Origin: Dehalococcoidia bacterium LH_S1
GTDB taxonomy: Bacteria > Chloroflexota > Dehalococcoidia > SZUA-161 > SpSt-899
Assembly: GCA_023660035.1 (NCBI GenBank)
Contig: JAGXOF010000002.1
Coordinates: forward strand, 1-38,116
DNA: 38,116 nt
Direction: 5' to 3'
Each line of letters starts with the position of its first letter. Position 1 is the stretch's first letter. A program made the position numbers and the translations under genes. Below are positions 22,801-31,184 of this stretch, in pieces. The notes beneath the pieces were generated by a model. The model saw only the letters and a list, made by a program, of their open reading frames with translations. It did no database searches and was not told the origin of the DNA.

Positions 22801-23722
22801 GCTGGAGAGGATAGCTGTTTGGAATGGTGCGGTTGCTGAGGTAATTCGTGCCCTTGGTGCGGCGGATAAGATTATTGCTATCAACAAGTATATGCCTAAA
22901 GACGATTATTACTGGCCGGGGCTGAAGGATAAGCCCCAAATAGGTAGCCCTTGGAGCATCGATTATGAAAAAATTGTAGAACTTAGCCCTCAAGTCTTGA
23001 TCACCTATTCTAAATATCCTTCAGGTACGGAACTGGAGGAGAAGCTAGAGCCTGCCGGAATCAAAGTGGTCAGATTGGATTGTTATGGACTGGAAGATGA
23101 AATCAGAGACATAAAAATCCTGGGCGTATTACTTGACAGAGAGAAAGAGGCTGAGGAGTTCGCCAGTTTCCTTCAGTCCAAAATTGACCTTGTAGACGAG
23201 AGGATAAATGAAATAGAGCCTGAGGAAAGGGAAAGAGTTTACTGGGAAATGGGGCATAAAGACTACTATACAGTCGCTGAGGGTTCTGCTGCTCACAAGC
23301 GCCTTTGCAGAGCAGGGGGGATCAATGTTTTCGCTGGTATGGGTGTGTCATATTCGGAGATAGACCCTGAAGAAATTCTGATGAAGGAACCTGATGTGGT
23401 TATTAAGGACCCACATGGCACTAAAGTTGGAGGTTACACAGCCACCGAGACCAGCGATATGGAAGCTAAAAGGGATGAGATGATGAACCGTGCTGCTTGG
23501 AGTGAGCTCAAGGCGGTGAAGAATGGAGAGCTATATATAATGGGTGACGACCTCATGGGGGCTACGGACCCGATACGGCTTTGCTATTACGCCAAACTCC
23601 TCTATCCCGATAGATTTGAGGATTTGGATGTTGAGGCTTTTCACCGGGAGTATATGGAAAAGTATCAGGGTTTAGAGTTCAAAGGGATATATGTATATCC
23701 ATGTCCCTGGAAGGCTGAATAG
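22655..23722 (+). CDS. BtuF-like substrate-binding lipoprotein, copy 2
   Basis: A 355-residue paralogue of the preceding protein with the same LFAASC lipobox and IVDSAGRTVEVPQP start. From there it differs: IAVWNGAVAEVIRALGAADK, IGSPWSIDYEKIVELSPQVL, and MGVSYSEIDPEEILMKEPDVVIKD. Variable binding-cleft regions with a shared fold suggest two receptors for different ligands, or two forms of one, serving the single BtuCD that follows. ATG 22655 uses the duplicated AAAGGAGGAAAG site. A palindrome (23744-23777) separates it from btuC, which could lower downstream expression relative to the abundant binding proteins. Confidence 0.85.
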   Translation: MKKIILIAVALALVVSLFAASCVQKEEEALPKSITIVDSAGRTVEVPQPLERIAVWNGAVAEVIRALGAADKIIAINKYMPKDDYYWPGLKDKPQIGSPWSIDYEKIVELSPQVLITYSKYPSGTELEEKLEPAGIKVVRLDCYGLEDEIRDIKILGVLLDREKEAEEFASFLQSKIDLVDERINEIEPEERERVYWEMGHKDYYTVAEGSAAHKRLCRAGGINVFAGMGVSYSEIDPEEILMKEPDVVIKDPHGTKVGGYTATETSDMEAKRDEMMNRAAWSELKAVKNGELYIMGDDLMGATDPIRLCYYAKLLYPDRFEDLDVEAFHREYMEKYQGLEFKGIYVYPCPWKAE

Positions 23723-23743
23723 GCAAAGCAAAGGATTACATAG

Positions 23744-23777
23744 TTTATGGGGGCGAGGCATGCCTTGCCCCCATAAA
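23744..23777. repeat. REP-like palindrome between btuF and btuC
   Basis: TTTATGGGGGCGAGGCA (23744-23760) is followed directly by TGCCTTGCCCCCATAAA (23761-23777), its reverse complement except for one base that still allows a G-U pair in RNA. The 17-pair stem has no U tract, so it is more like a REP or mRNA-stabilising/attenuating element than a plain terminator. Confidence 0.8.
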
Positions 23778-23797
23778 GAGAAGGGGAGGATTAGATC

Positions 23798-24874
23798 GTG
23801 GCATCAAAGACGGAAGCGGTTGAGGCGAAGGAGGCATATGCCAAGCTTACCGGCAGGAAGGTACTTTTTATCCTGGTAGGGCTCGGGGGTGTGGTGGCCT
23901 TGGTCTTGGTAGCAACCTCTCTTGGCTCAGCCGACTTGGGGGTGAGCAGTGTAGCCTCTGCTATCGCTGCCAGGATATTTCCCTTCCTTGATCTAGAGGT
24001 AAGCACTAAGGTAGATGTCATCGTTTGGGGTATAAGGCTACCCCGAGTTGTTCTGGGGGTGGTTGCTGGAGCGGGACTAGCCGTCTCTGGGGCAGCGATG
24101 CAGGGAATTATGCGAAACCCTTTAGTAAGCCCCTTTACCTTAGGTATATCCTCAGCGGCTGCCTTCGGAGCATCTATAGCCATTGTCCTGGGAATGGGAA
24201 TGGTTGGCAGTGAAAAATATCTCATAATTACCAATGCCTTTGTCTTTGCTCTGCTGGCCGCCTTTCTGGTCTATGGTCTTGCCAGAATAAGAGGTATGAG
24301 ACCGGAGACATTGATTCTAGCAGGAATCGCCTTGATGTATTTCTTTTCTGCCGCCACTTCGCTGCTGCAATACATTGCCACCAAAGAAGAGCTCCAGACA
24401 GTAATTCACTGGCTTTTCGGAAGCCTTACCGGAGCAAGCTGGGAGAACATATTGATAGTTGTAATTATCTCCTTCTCCTGCCTTCCCTTTTTGATAAAGT
24501 ATTCCTGGGATGTGAATACCATGGTTGCCGGTGATGATGTAGCTACTAGTCTTGGGGTAAATCCCCGCAGGGTAAGGACGGTTTATATGGCACTGGCGAC
24601 TCTGATTACCGCCGGAATCATCTGCTTTACCGGGATTATCGGCTTTGTTTGCCTGGTAGCGCCGCACATAACCCGCATGATAATCGGAGCCGACCACAGA
24701 TTTCTGCTCCCCAGCTCCTGTATCATGGGAGGGCTTTTGCTCCTGGGAGCTGATACCCTGGGCAGGACTGCTTTTCAACCGGCCATAATCCCGGTGGGGA
24801 TAGTGATCTCAGTTATCGGCGTTCCCTTTTTCCTTTTTTTAATTTTGAGAACAAGGAAGGAGTATTTTCAATGA
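23798..24874 (+). CDS. btuC: BtuC-type ABC permease (FecCD family)
   Basis: A 358-residue membrane protein with about ten hydrophobic helices. FecCD signatures include RLPRVVLGVVAGAGLAVSGA followed by MQGIMRNPLVSPFTLGISSAAAFGA, then GDDVATSLGV (the coupling-helix region contacting the ATPase) and GFVCLVAPHITRMIIG near the C-terminus. It imports corrinoids, haem or ferric siderophores in this family, and the surrounding genes favour a corrinoid or cobalt-tetrapyrrole. GTG at 23798 has GGGGAGGATT upstream. It overlaps btuD as ATGA. Confidence 0.9.
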   Translation: MASKTEAVEAKEAYAKLTGRKVLFILVGLGGVVALVLVATSLGSADLGVSSVASAIAARIFPFLDLEVSTKVDVIVWGIRLPRVVLGVVAGAGLAVSGAAMQGIMRNPLVSPFTLGISSAAAFGASIAIVLGMGMVGSEKYLIITNAFVFALLAAFLVYGLARIRGMRPETLILAGIALMYFFSAATSLLQYIATKEELQTVIHWLFGSLTGASWENILIVVIISFSCLPFLIKYSWDVNTMVAGDDVATSLGVNPRRVRTVYMALATLITAGIICFTGIIGFVCLVAPHITRMIIGADHRFLLPSSCIMGGLLLLGADTLGRTAFQPAIIPVGIVISVIGVPFFLFLILRTRKEYFQ

Positions 24875-25704
24875 GGCTAGAAATAAAGGATATACAATTC
24901 AACTACGGAAGCGTGCCTGTCCTGGAGGATATCAGTCTGGGTATAAAGGGTGGGGAGGTGTTGAGCCTGGTAGGCCCCAACGGTTCGGGTAAGACTACCC
25001 TGTTAAAGTGTATAAACAGGATTTTGAAGCCCAAAAGGGGGACTATACTAGTAGAAGGCAAGGATGTAACCAGGGTGGGGTTAAAGGAGCTTGCCCGCTC
25101 TCTGGGTTATGTCCCTCAAAGCGCTCTCTCTTCCTTCCCCCTTACGGTCTATGATACAGTTCTTCTGGGGAGAAAGCCACATGTGAATTGGAAGTTAGGT
25201 GAAAGGGATAAGGGGATAGCCTTTGGAGTGCTCAGGCTAATGGAACTCGATGATATGGCGCTCAGGCTGGTTAGCGAATTGAGCGGGGGGGAAAAACAGA
25301 AGGTGCTTATGGCAAGGGCGCTCGCACAGGAGCCTCAGGTTCTGCTTCTTGATGAGCCAACAAGCAACCTCGATTTAAGACACCAGCTTGAGGTTTTGCA
25401 TCTTATCGTGGATATGGTGAAGGAGAGGGGTTTATCGGCAGTAATGGCAATGCATGACCTAAATCTGGCTTTAAGATTCTCGAGCAAGATAGCAATGGTA
25501 AAGGGCGGCAAGATATACGCCGCTGGTGAACCCAGGGCAGTTCTTAACTCAGGTAACATAAGAGAGGTATATGGAGTTGAAACCACCATAAGTAGTGATT
25601 CAGGGAGACCCTACATTATACCTTTGACTTCGACGGGAAAAACTTCCAGGACGAAGGTCGTATCAAAAAGAATGATTCGGGAAGACCTTACATTATACGT
25701 TTAA
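24871..25704 (+). CDS. btuD: BtuD-type ABC ATPase
   Basis: 277 residues. Walker A is GPNGSGKTT, the Q loop YVPQSA, the signature LSGGEKQKV, Walker B VLLLDEPTS and the switch MHDLNLAL. Order and spacing match vitamin B12/siderophore importer ATPases. The start ATG lies inside btuC behind AAGGAG. The C-terminus is odd: a 77-base tandem duplication (25597-25750) changes the frame, so the protein ends RMIREDLTLYV. The second copy, read in the original frame, would encode DSGRPYII... and end ISKED just before cobN. The catalytic core is unaffected. Confidence 0.9.
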   Translation: MRLEIKDIQFNYGSVPVLEDISLGIKGGEVLSLVGPNGSGKTTLLKCINRILKPKRGTILVEGKDVTRVGLKELARSLGYVPQSALSSFPLTVYDTVLLGRKPHVNWKLGERDKGIAFGVLRLMELDDMALRLVSELSGGEKQKVLMARALAQEPQVLLLDEPTSNLDLRHQLEVLHLIVDMVKERGLSAVMAMHDLNLALRFSSKIAMVKGGKIYAAGEPRAVLNSGNIREVYGVETTISSDSGRPYIIPLTSTGKTSRTKVVSKRMIREDLTLYV

Positions 25705-25750
25705 CCTTAGCTGGCAAGGGTTCCGGGATGAAAGTCATATCAAAGGAGGA
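25597..25750 (+). repeat. Degenerate 77-base tandem duplication at the btuD end
   Basis: Copy 1 (25597-25673) starts GATTCAGGGAGACCCTACAT and copy 2 (25674-25750) starts GATTCGGGAAGACCTTACAT. They run in parallel to TATCAAAAAGAAT versus TATCAAAGGAGGA. Copy 2 carries the cobN ribosome binding site at its end. Since 77 is not a multiple of three, the frame shifts between the copies. Confidence 0.85.
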
Positions 25751-25757
25751 TTAAATC

Positions 25758-28700
25758 ATGGAAAAGGCAAGGATAGCTTATTTTACCACCGGCGGAGCGG
25801 ATGTCATTCCCCTCGTCTCAGCAGTTAGAGCCATAACTGAGGAGAAAGGAGAGATTATAGAGGTCTGCCTCCGAACCAGGGAGGATTTCATGCAACCGGG
25901 CAAGTTGGAAGAGTTTATCCATTTCGCCCAGGAATGCCATCTAGTTATCCTGCATCTTATGGGAGGCAAGAAGAGCTTCTCTGACTTTGACAAGTTTATG
26001 TCTTCGCTAGAGGGTAAGGGCATTCCCATCTATGCCCAGGGGTCGGGTGGCGAGCTGGACACGGAATTAGTCCGCCTTTCCACCGTGGATAAGGATGACT
26101 ACCAGGGAATCTCCCGCTATATCAATTACGGAGGAACTGAGAACTTCAAGAATCTTCTCCTGCATATAGCAAATCGTTTTGCTGGTGCCAATTACGAGCT
26201 TATGGGGCCTGAGAGACCCCCCTGGGAGGGAATCTATCACCCTGATTTTGACTACCTGCCAACATTGGATGAATACCTGGAGAAAAAGCATATAGCCGGT
26301 CGGCTCACTGTGGGGCTCTGGTTTTATCAAAGTTTCTGGCAAGCCAGAAACACCGTCTTTGTAGATAGACTAATCGAGGAGATTGAAAAGCAAGGGGCAA
26401 ACGTCATCCCAGTATTTCTTTATAGTGTTAAGGATATAGACCTCGGCACTAAAGGAGCGGAGTGGGTGGTTAAGAACTACTTTATGAAAGATGGTGAGCC
26501 CCTAATCGATGTCTTGATTAGTCCCTTGATGTTCTCCTTGTCTATGAGGGTGTCCCAGAGTCCAGAGGGCAGTGAGGTGATACCACAGGAGAATGAAGGA
26601 TTCTTAAACAGGCTGGGAGTGCCTGTGATAAAGGCAATCTTAACCTACAATACCCTGGAGGAATGGCGGGATACCTTGCAGGGGCTAAATCCCATGGATG
26701 TGACTATGAGTATAGCCATGCCTGAGTTCGATGGCATGTTGATTACAGTGCCGGTAGCTGCCAGAAACTTCTCTGATACCGACCCCTTAACCGGAGCCAG
26801 AATAGTCAGGTATGAACCCATCGGCGAAAGGGTCAGCAAGGTCGTTCGTCTGAGTCTGAACTGGGCAAGGCTGAGGCACATCCCCAGCAACGAAAAAAAG
26901 GTGGCTATCATCTTCCACAACTATCCACCGCGAAACGACCGAATTGGCACTGCCTTCGGATTGGATTCCCCGGTTTCGGTGTGGAACATCCTGCGCGACA
27001 TGAAGGAGGCAGGATACGAACTGGATTGCCTGCCCGAAAGTGGGCAGACTTTAATTGAGGACATAATTGAACGGGTCACTAACGACCGTAGGTGGGCAAG
27101 CCCTGAGGAGATGGCAAAAAGGGCAGTGGACAAGGTTTCTCACCAGCAATACATGGGATGGTTTCAAGAGCTTCCAGAGGAAGTGCAAAGTAAAATGGTG
27201 CGGGCTTGGGGTAAGCCTCCGGGTAAGCTCTTCAACCACAGGAACAAGCTACTTATCCCAGGACTCATCAACGGCAACATCTTCATCGGGCTCCAGCCAC
27301 CCAGAGGATTCTTGGATGACCCCGCTGCCATTTATCACAGCCCCGACCATCCCATGCCCCACCACTACTACGCCTACTATCGCTGGATACGGGATGTGTT
27401 CGGAGCCAATGCAGTTATGCATATCGGCAAGCACGGCTCCCTGGAGTGGCTACCAGGAAAATCGGCAGGTCTTTCCGAATCCTGTTTCCCTGATATCGCC
27501 ATCTCTGATTTGCCCAATATCTATCCCTACATCATCAATAACCCCGGCGAGGGCACCCAGGCAAAGAGGAGGAGCTACTGCTGCATCATTGACCACCTGG
27601 TTCCGGTGATGCACAACGCCGATACCTACGAAGAGATAGCCGGGCTGGAAGTGCTAATAAACGACTATAAGCACGCCACTGTTGAAGACCGGGGGAAAAT
27701 TCCAGAATTACAGAAAATGATATGGGAGAAGACTTGCCAAGCCAAGCTGGACCATGACCTGGAAATTGACGAAGCGGCGGCTTTTGCTGATTTTGACGGC
27801 TTCCTGGAGAAGCTGCATGGCTATATAGACGAACTGGCGGATACCCAGATTAGAGAGGGACTGCATACCCTGGGTGAGCCACCGGTTGATTCGCGCCTGG
27901 ACGAGTTCTTGGTCGCCCTGACCCGGCTAAGCAATGGTGATGTGTCCTCACTAAGGCAATCCCTGGCTGAGATGAAGGGTTACGATTATGATGGCCTCCT
28001 GGCAAACAGAGGAAAGCTGCAATCCGATGGCAAAAGCAACGGGGACATAATTGAAGAGCTAAACGAAGTCTCCTTACAGCTTGTGCAGAGGCTTCACAAC
28101 GAGGGATTCAGGGAGGAGAGCATTGATACTATAGCCAATGAAATATTGGGGCAGAGCAATTCAAATATTAGAAGAGTGTTAACCTATATTGCAAATTCCA
28201 TTGCCCCCAATATTGCCGCTGCCACTGATGAATTAACTAATACCCTGTTGGCTGCCAGTGGGGAGTTTATTCCACCCGGTCCCTCGGGTGCCCCTACCAG
28301 AGGGATGGCTGATATTCTGCCCACAGGCAGAAATTTCTACTCCTTAGACCCCCAGACTATACCCTCTCCTGCTGCCTGGAGGGTGGGGGTGGCTCAGGGT
28401 GATGCCCTGCTGGAGCGCTATCTGAAGGACGAGGGGAAATATCCTGAGAACATCGGCATTATCATCTGGGGAAGCCCCACTATGAGAACCAAGGGGGACG
28501 ACATTGCTGAAATCTTTTACTTAATGGGTGTTAAGCCAATTTGGGAAGAGAGTAGCGGAAGAGTGAGGGGAATTGAGGTTATTCCCCTTGAGGAACTGGG
28601 TCATCCCCGCATTGATGTTACCCTTCGTATCAGCGGACTCTTCCGGGATGCTTTCCCCAATATCGTTCACCTTATTGACGAGGCAGTGGAGATGGTATAC

Positions 28701-29570
28701 AATCTTGACGAAGCTCGGGAGATGAATTACCTGACCAAGCATGTTCGGGAAGAGACGGAGGAAAGGATAGCGGCAGGCATGAATTTTGAGCAAGCAAGGG
28801 AGGAAGCTGGCTACCGTATTTTTGGCTGCAAACCAGGGGCTTATGGTGCCGGAGTCAGCGATGCCATAGATGCTAAGAACTGGAAGGATGAGAAAGACCT
28901 GGGTGAGATTTATGCGGTTTGGGGTGGTTACGCCTACGGGAAAAAGAATTACGGAGCAACGGTGCCTGAGCAGTTCAAGAAGCGCTTGAGCCAGCTTGAT
29001 TTAACTGTCAAAAACGAGGATACACGGGAATACGATATGCTGGATAGCGATGATTTTTATTCCTTTCACGGGGGAATGATTGCCGCCGTCAAGGCCTTCA
29101 AGGGGGAGCTACCCCAGTCATATAGCGGTGATGCCTCTGACCCCGACCGGGTGAAGGTAAGAAGCACGGCCGAGGAGACCAAGCATATCTTTAGAGCCAG
29201 GATTCTCAACCCCAAGTGGATTGAGAGCATGAAGCGCCATGGCTACAAGGGTGCAGGAGACATCTCTCGAATGGTGGATATAGCATTTGGCTGGGATGCC
29301 ACTGCTGAGGTACTGGAAGACTGGATGTATGAGGAGCTGGCCAAGAAATATGCCCTGGACAAGGATATGCAGGAGTGGCTAAAAGAGGTCAATCCCTATG
29401 CTCTCCAGAACATCGCTGAAAGGCTACTGGAAGCTATCGAGAGAGACATGTGGCAGGCAACAGAGGAAATGAAGCAAGAGCTACAGAATATTTATCTGGA
29501 TATTGAAGGGATGCTGGAGGAAAGCCAGTCAAAGGGAGAGAGAGCAGGGAATGAAGGAGGAAGGGATTGA
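25758..29570 (+). CDS. cobN: CobN/BchH-type large chelatase subunit
   Basis: 1270 residues, the usual CobN length. The N-terminal ~130 residues are a divergent flavodoxin-like region (RIAYFTTGGADVIPLVSAVR). The conserved core includes GLWFYQSFW, PEFDGMLITVPVAAR, KVAIIFHNYPPRNDRIGTAFGLDSP, NGNIFIGLQPPRGF and AVMHIGKHGSLEWLPGK (about 552-568, the His-rich active region). ADILPTGRNFYSLDPQTIPS and IIIWGSPTMRTKGDDIAEI follow. CobN normally inserts Co2+ into hydrogenobyrinate a,c-diamide with CobS/CobT, and here chlID is the likely ATPase partner. The ATG follows AAAGGAGGATTAA. The role beside CbiX is unclear: a late chelation route, salvage, or a different metal or ring. Confidence 0.93.
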   Translation: MEKARIAYFTTGGADVIPLVSAVRAITEEKGEIIEVCLRTREDFMQPGKLEEFIHFAQECHLVILHLMGGKKSFSDFDKFMSSLEGKGIPIYAQGSGGELDTELVRLSTVDKDDYQGISRYINYGGTENFKNLLLHIANRFAGANYELMGPERPPWEGIYHPDFDYLPTLDEYLEKKHIAGRLTVGLWFYQSFWQARNTVFVDRLIEEIEKQGANVIPVFLYSVKDIDLGTKGAEWVVKNYFMKDGEPLIDVLISPLMFSLSMRVSQSPEGSEVIPQENEGFLNRLGVPVIKAILTYNTLEEWRDTLQGLNPMDVTMSIAMPEFDGMLITVPVAARNFSDTDPLTGARIVRYEPIGERVSKVVRLSLNWARLRHIPSNEKKVAIIFHNYPPRNDRIGTAFGLDSPVSVWNILRDMKEAGYELDCLPESGQTLIEDIIERVTNDRRWASPEEMAKRAVDKVSHQQYMGWFQELPEEVQSKMVRAWGKPPGKLFNHRNKLLIPGLINGNIFIGLQPPRGFLDDPAAIYHSPDHPMPHHYYAYYRWIRDVFGANAVMHIGKHGSLEWLPGKSAGLSESCFPDIAISDLPNIYPYIINNPGEGTQAKRRSYCCIIDHLVPVMHNADTYEEIAGLEVLINDYKHATVEDRGKIPELQKMIWEKTCQAKLDHDLEIDEAAAFADFDGFLEKLHGYIDELADTQIREGLHTLGEPPVDSRLDEFLVALTRLSNGDVSSLRQSLAEMKGYDYDGLLANRGKLQSDGKSNGDIIEELNEVSLQLVQRLHNEGFREESIDTIANEILGQSNSNIRRVLTYIANSIAPNIAAATDELTNTLLAASGEFIPPGPSGAPTRGMADILPTGRNFYSLDPQTIPSPAAWRVGVAQGDALLERYLKDEGKYPENIGIIIWGSPTMRTKGDDIAEIFYLMGVKPIWEESSGRVRGIEVIPLEELGHPRIDVTLRISGLFRDAFPNIVHLIDEAVEMVYNLDEAREMNYLTKHVREETEERIAAGMNFEQAREEAGYRIFGCKPGAYGAGVSDAIDAKNWKDEKDLGEIYAVWGGYAYGKKNYGATVPEQFKKRLSQLDLTVKNEDTREYDMLDSDDFYSFHGGMIAAVKAFKGELPQSYSGDASDPDRVKVRSTAEETKHIFRARILNPKWIESMKRHGYKGAGDISRMVDIAFGWDATAEVLEDWMYEELAKKYALDKDMQEWLKEVNPYALQNIAERLLEAIERDMWQATEEMKQELQNIYLDIEGMLEESQSKGERAGNEGGRD

Positions 29571-29574
29571 CTGA

Positions 29575-30429
29575 ATGATTATCATCGAAAAGCTCACCAA
29601 GGTATATGGCGAGGTTAGGGCGGTTAAGAAACTGAACCTGGAAGTATATTCGGGCGAGATTTTTGGCTTTTTGGGTCCCAACGGTGCTGGGAAAACCACC
29701 ACTCTCCGCATCCTGACCACCCTGACCAAGCCAACATCGGGGTGTGTCTGGATAAAAGGCTTCGATGTAATCACTCAGCCCCTTCAGGTAAAGGGAGAGT
29801 TTGGGGTAGTACAGCAACACCTGAGTTTGGATCGAGAGCTAACGGTGTGGGAGAACATGGAACTCCATGCCCGGTTGCATCACATTGGGGGTGTAGAGCG
29901 GCGGCGCCGCATCGCCGAGCTATTGGATTATGTGGAACTCAGCCAGTACGCCAATCAAATAGTTGAAAATCTTTCGGGTGGAATGAAGAGGCGACTGATG
30001 ATTGCCCGCGCCCTTATACATCGCCCCAAGCTACTTTTCCTTGATGAGCCTACGGTAGGGCTGGATGCTCAGACGCGGCGTCGCCTGTGGGAATTGATCC
30101 GACGGATGAACCTCGACGGCGCCACCGTTTTTCTCACCACCCACTATATTGAGGAGGCCGAGGCTCTCTGTCACCGCGTGGGAATCATTTACCAGGGACA
30201 GCTTATTGCCCTCGGCAGTCCTCTAGAACTGCGTCAGCAAGTGGGCATGACCACCGTGGAAACGCTTTCTGATAATAAGGATCCCGACTATCACTACTTT
30301 TCAGACAGAGCAGCAGCAACGGCCTACGTTCAGAGTTTGCCTCCTGAAGTCAAGACTATCACCACACGAGACTCCAATCTGGAGGATGTATTTGTGGAAT
30401 TAACCGGACGAAAGGTAGGCGACGATTAA
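29575..30429 (+). CDS. ABC transporter ATPase, ABC-2/drug-export type
   Basis: 284 residues. Walker A is GPNGAGKTT, the Q loop VVQQHLSLD, the signature NLSGGMKRRL, Walker B LLFLDEPTVGLD and the switch LTTHYIEEAE. The C-terminal accessory region ending NLEDVFVELTGRKVGDD is typical of CcmA/DrrA-type exporters. The gene begins four bases after cobN (TGA CTGA ATG) with AGGAAGGG in the cobN end. With the following permease it forms an export or antibiotic/haem-like efflux system, or a metal or intermediate transporter, inside the corrinoid unit. Substrate unknown. Confidence 0.9.
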   Translation: MIIIEKLTKVYGEVRAVKKLNLEVYSGEIFGFLGPNGAGKTTTLRILTTLTKPTSGCVWIKGFDVITQPLQVKGEFGVVQQHLSLDRELTVWENMELHARLHHIGGVERRRRIAELLDYVELSQYANQIVENLSGGMKRRLMIARALIHRPKLLFLDEPTVGLDAQTRRRLWELIRRMNLDGATVFLTTHYIEEAEALCHRVGIIYQGQLIALGSPLELRQQVGMTTVETLSDNKDPDYHYFSDRAAATAYVQSLPPEVKTITTRDSNLEDVFVELTGRKVGDD

Positions 30430-30481
30430 GGTAAAGGTATTAAAGGATAGCTATTCAGTCTGGTGGGCAGATCTGAGGATT

Positions 30482-31174
30482 TTGAGACACCTCTGGCAAC
30501 GTTTCCTCATTACCAGCCTGATGAGTCCACTGCTCTATCTTCTCGCCTTTGGCTACGGGCTGGGAAGAGGTATGGAAGTTGAAGGGGTAAGCTATCTTGA
30601 GTTTGTGATTCCAGGGATCATTGCCCTTACCGCCATGACCACGAGCTTTAATAGTGCCGGAATGAAGCTGAATGTAGACCGGCTTTTTTACAAATGTTTT
30701 GATGAGATTTTGATGGCTCCGGTAAGCCCGTTATCCTTGATACTTGGGAAGTCCCTAATAGGTGTCCTGCGAGGACTTATCGTCTCCCTGGTTTTCCTGA
30801 TAATAGGCATAGCTATCTCTCCAATGAAGGTTAGTCCGCTTTTCATATTGCCCCTGTTGCTCACTTGCTTCACCTTTTCCTTCATGGGTGTTCTGGCTGC
30901 CCTGCTGGCAAAATCGCATCAGGATATGGCCACCTTCAGCAGCCTAGTGCTGTTACCGATGACTTTTCTTGGTGGCACCTTCTTCTCTTCAAGCCAGTTG
31001 CCACAGGCGCTAAAGGTTATCCTATATATCATCCCACTGACTCATTCCAGTCAATGCCTGCGAGCGGTAACTCTTGGGCAGCCTTTCCCTTGGCTCTCTT
31101 TATTAGCTATTGTGGGCTTCGGGCTAGCCTTCTTTGTCGGGTGCGTGATGGTGCTAAGGAGGGCCAGTGTATAA
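30482..31174 (+). CDS. ABC-2 type permease, partner of the upstream ATPase
   Basis: 230 residues from TTG 30482 with six hydrophobic helices, starting MRHLWQRFLITSLMSPLLYL. EVEGVSYLEFVIPGIIALTAM and PMTFLGGTFFSSSQLP are typical ABC-2 permease segments. The frame is open upstream to 30419, and the residues encoded there (KVLKDSYSVWWADLRIL) look like the normal N-terminus of this family. No ATG, GTG or TTG lies there, but an ATT at 30425 overlaps the ATPase stop and has AAGGTAGG upstream, so a rare ATT start is possible. It overlaps nothing downstream. The next gene begins 11 bases later. Confidence 0.85.
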   Translation: MRHLWQRFLITSLMSPLLYLLAFGYGLGRGMEVEGVSYLEFVIPGIIALTAMTTSFNSAGMKLNVDRLFYKCFDEILMAPVSPLSLILGKSLIGVLRGLIVSLVFLIIGIAISPMKVSPLFILPLLLTCFTFSFMGVLAALLAKSHQDMATFSSLVLLPMTFLGGTFFSSSQLPQALKVILYIIPLTHSSQCLRAVTLGQPFPWLSLLAIVGFGLAFFVGCVMVLRRASV

Positions 31175-31184
31175 AGGGGAAGCA

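Noticed and set aside
27067..27609. Second-frame open frame inside cobN
   Set aside because: It is Ser/Thr-rich, has no ribosome binding site and lies opposite the conserved CobN core reading.
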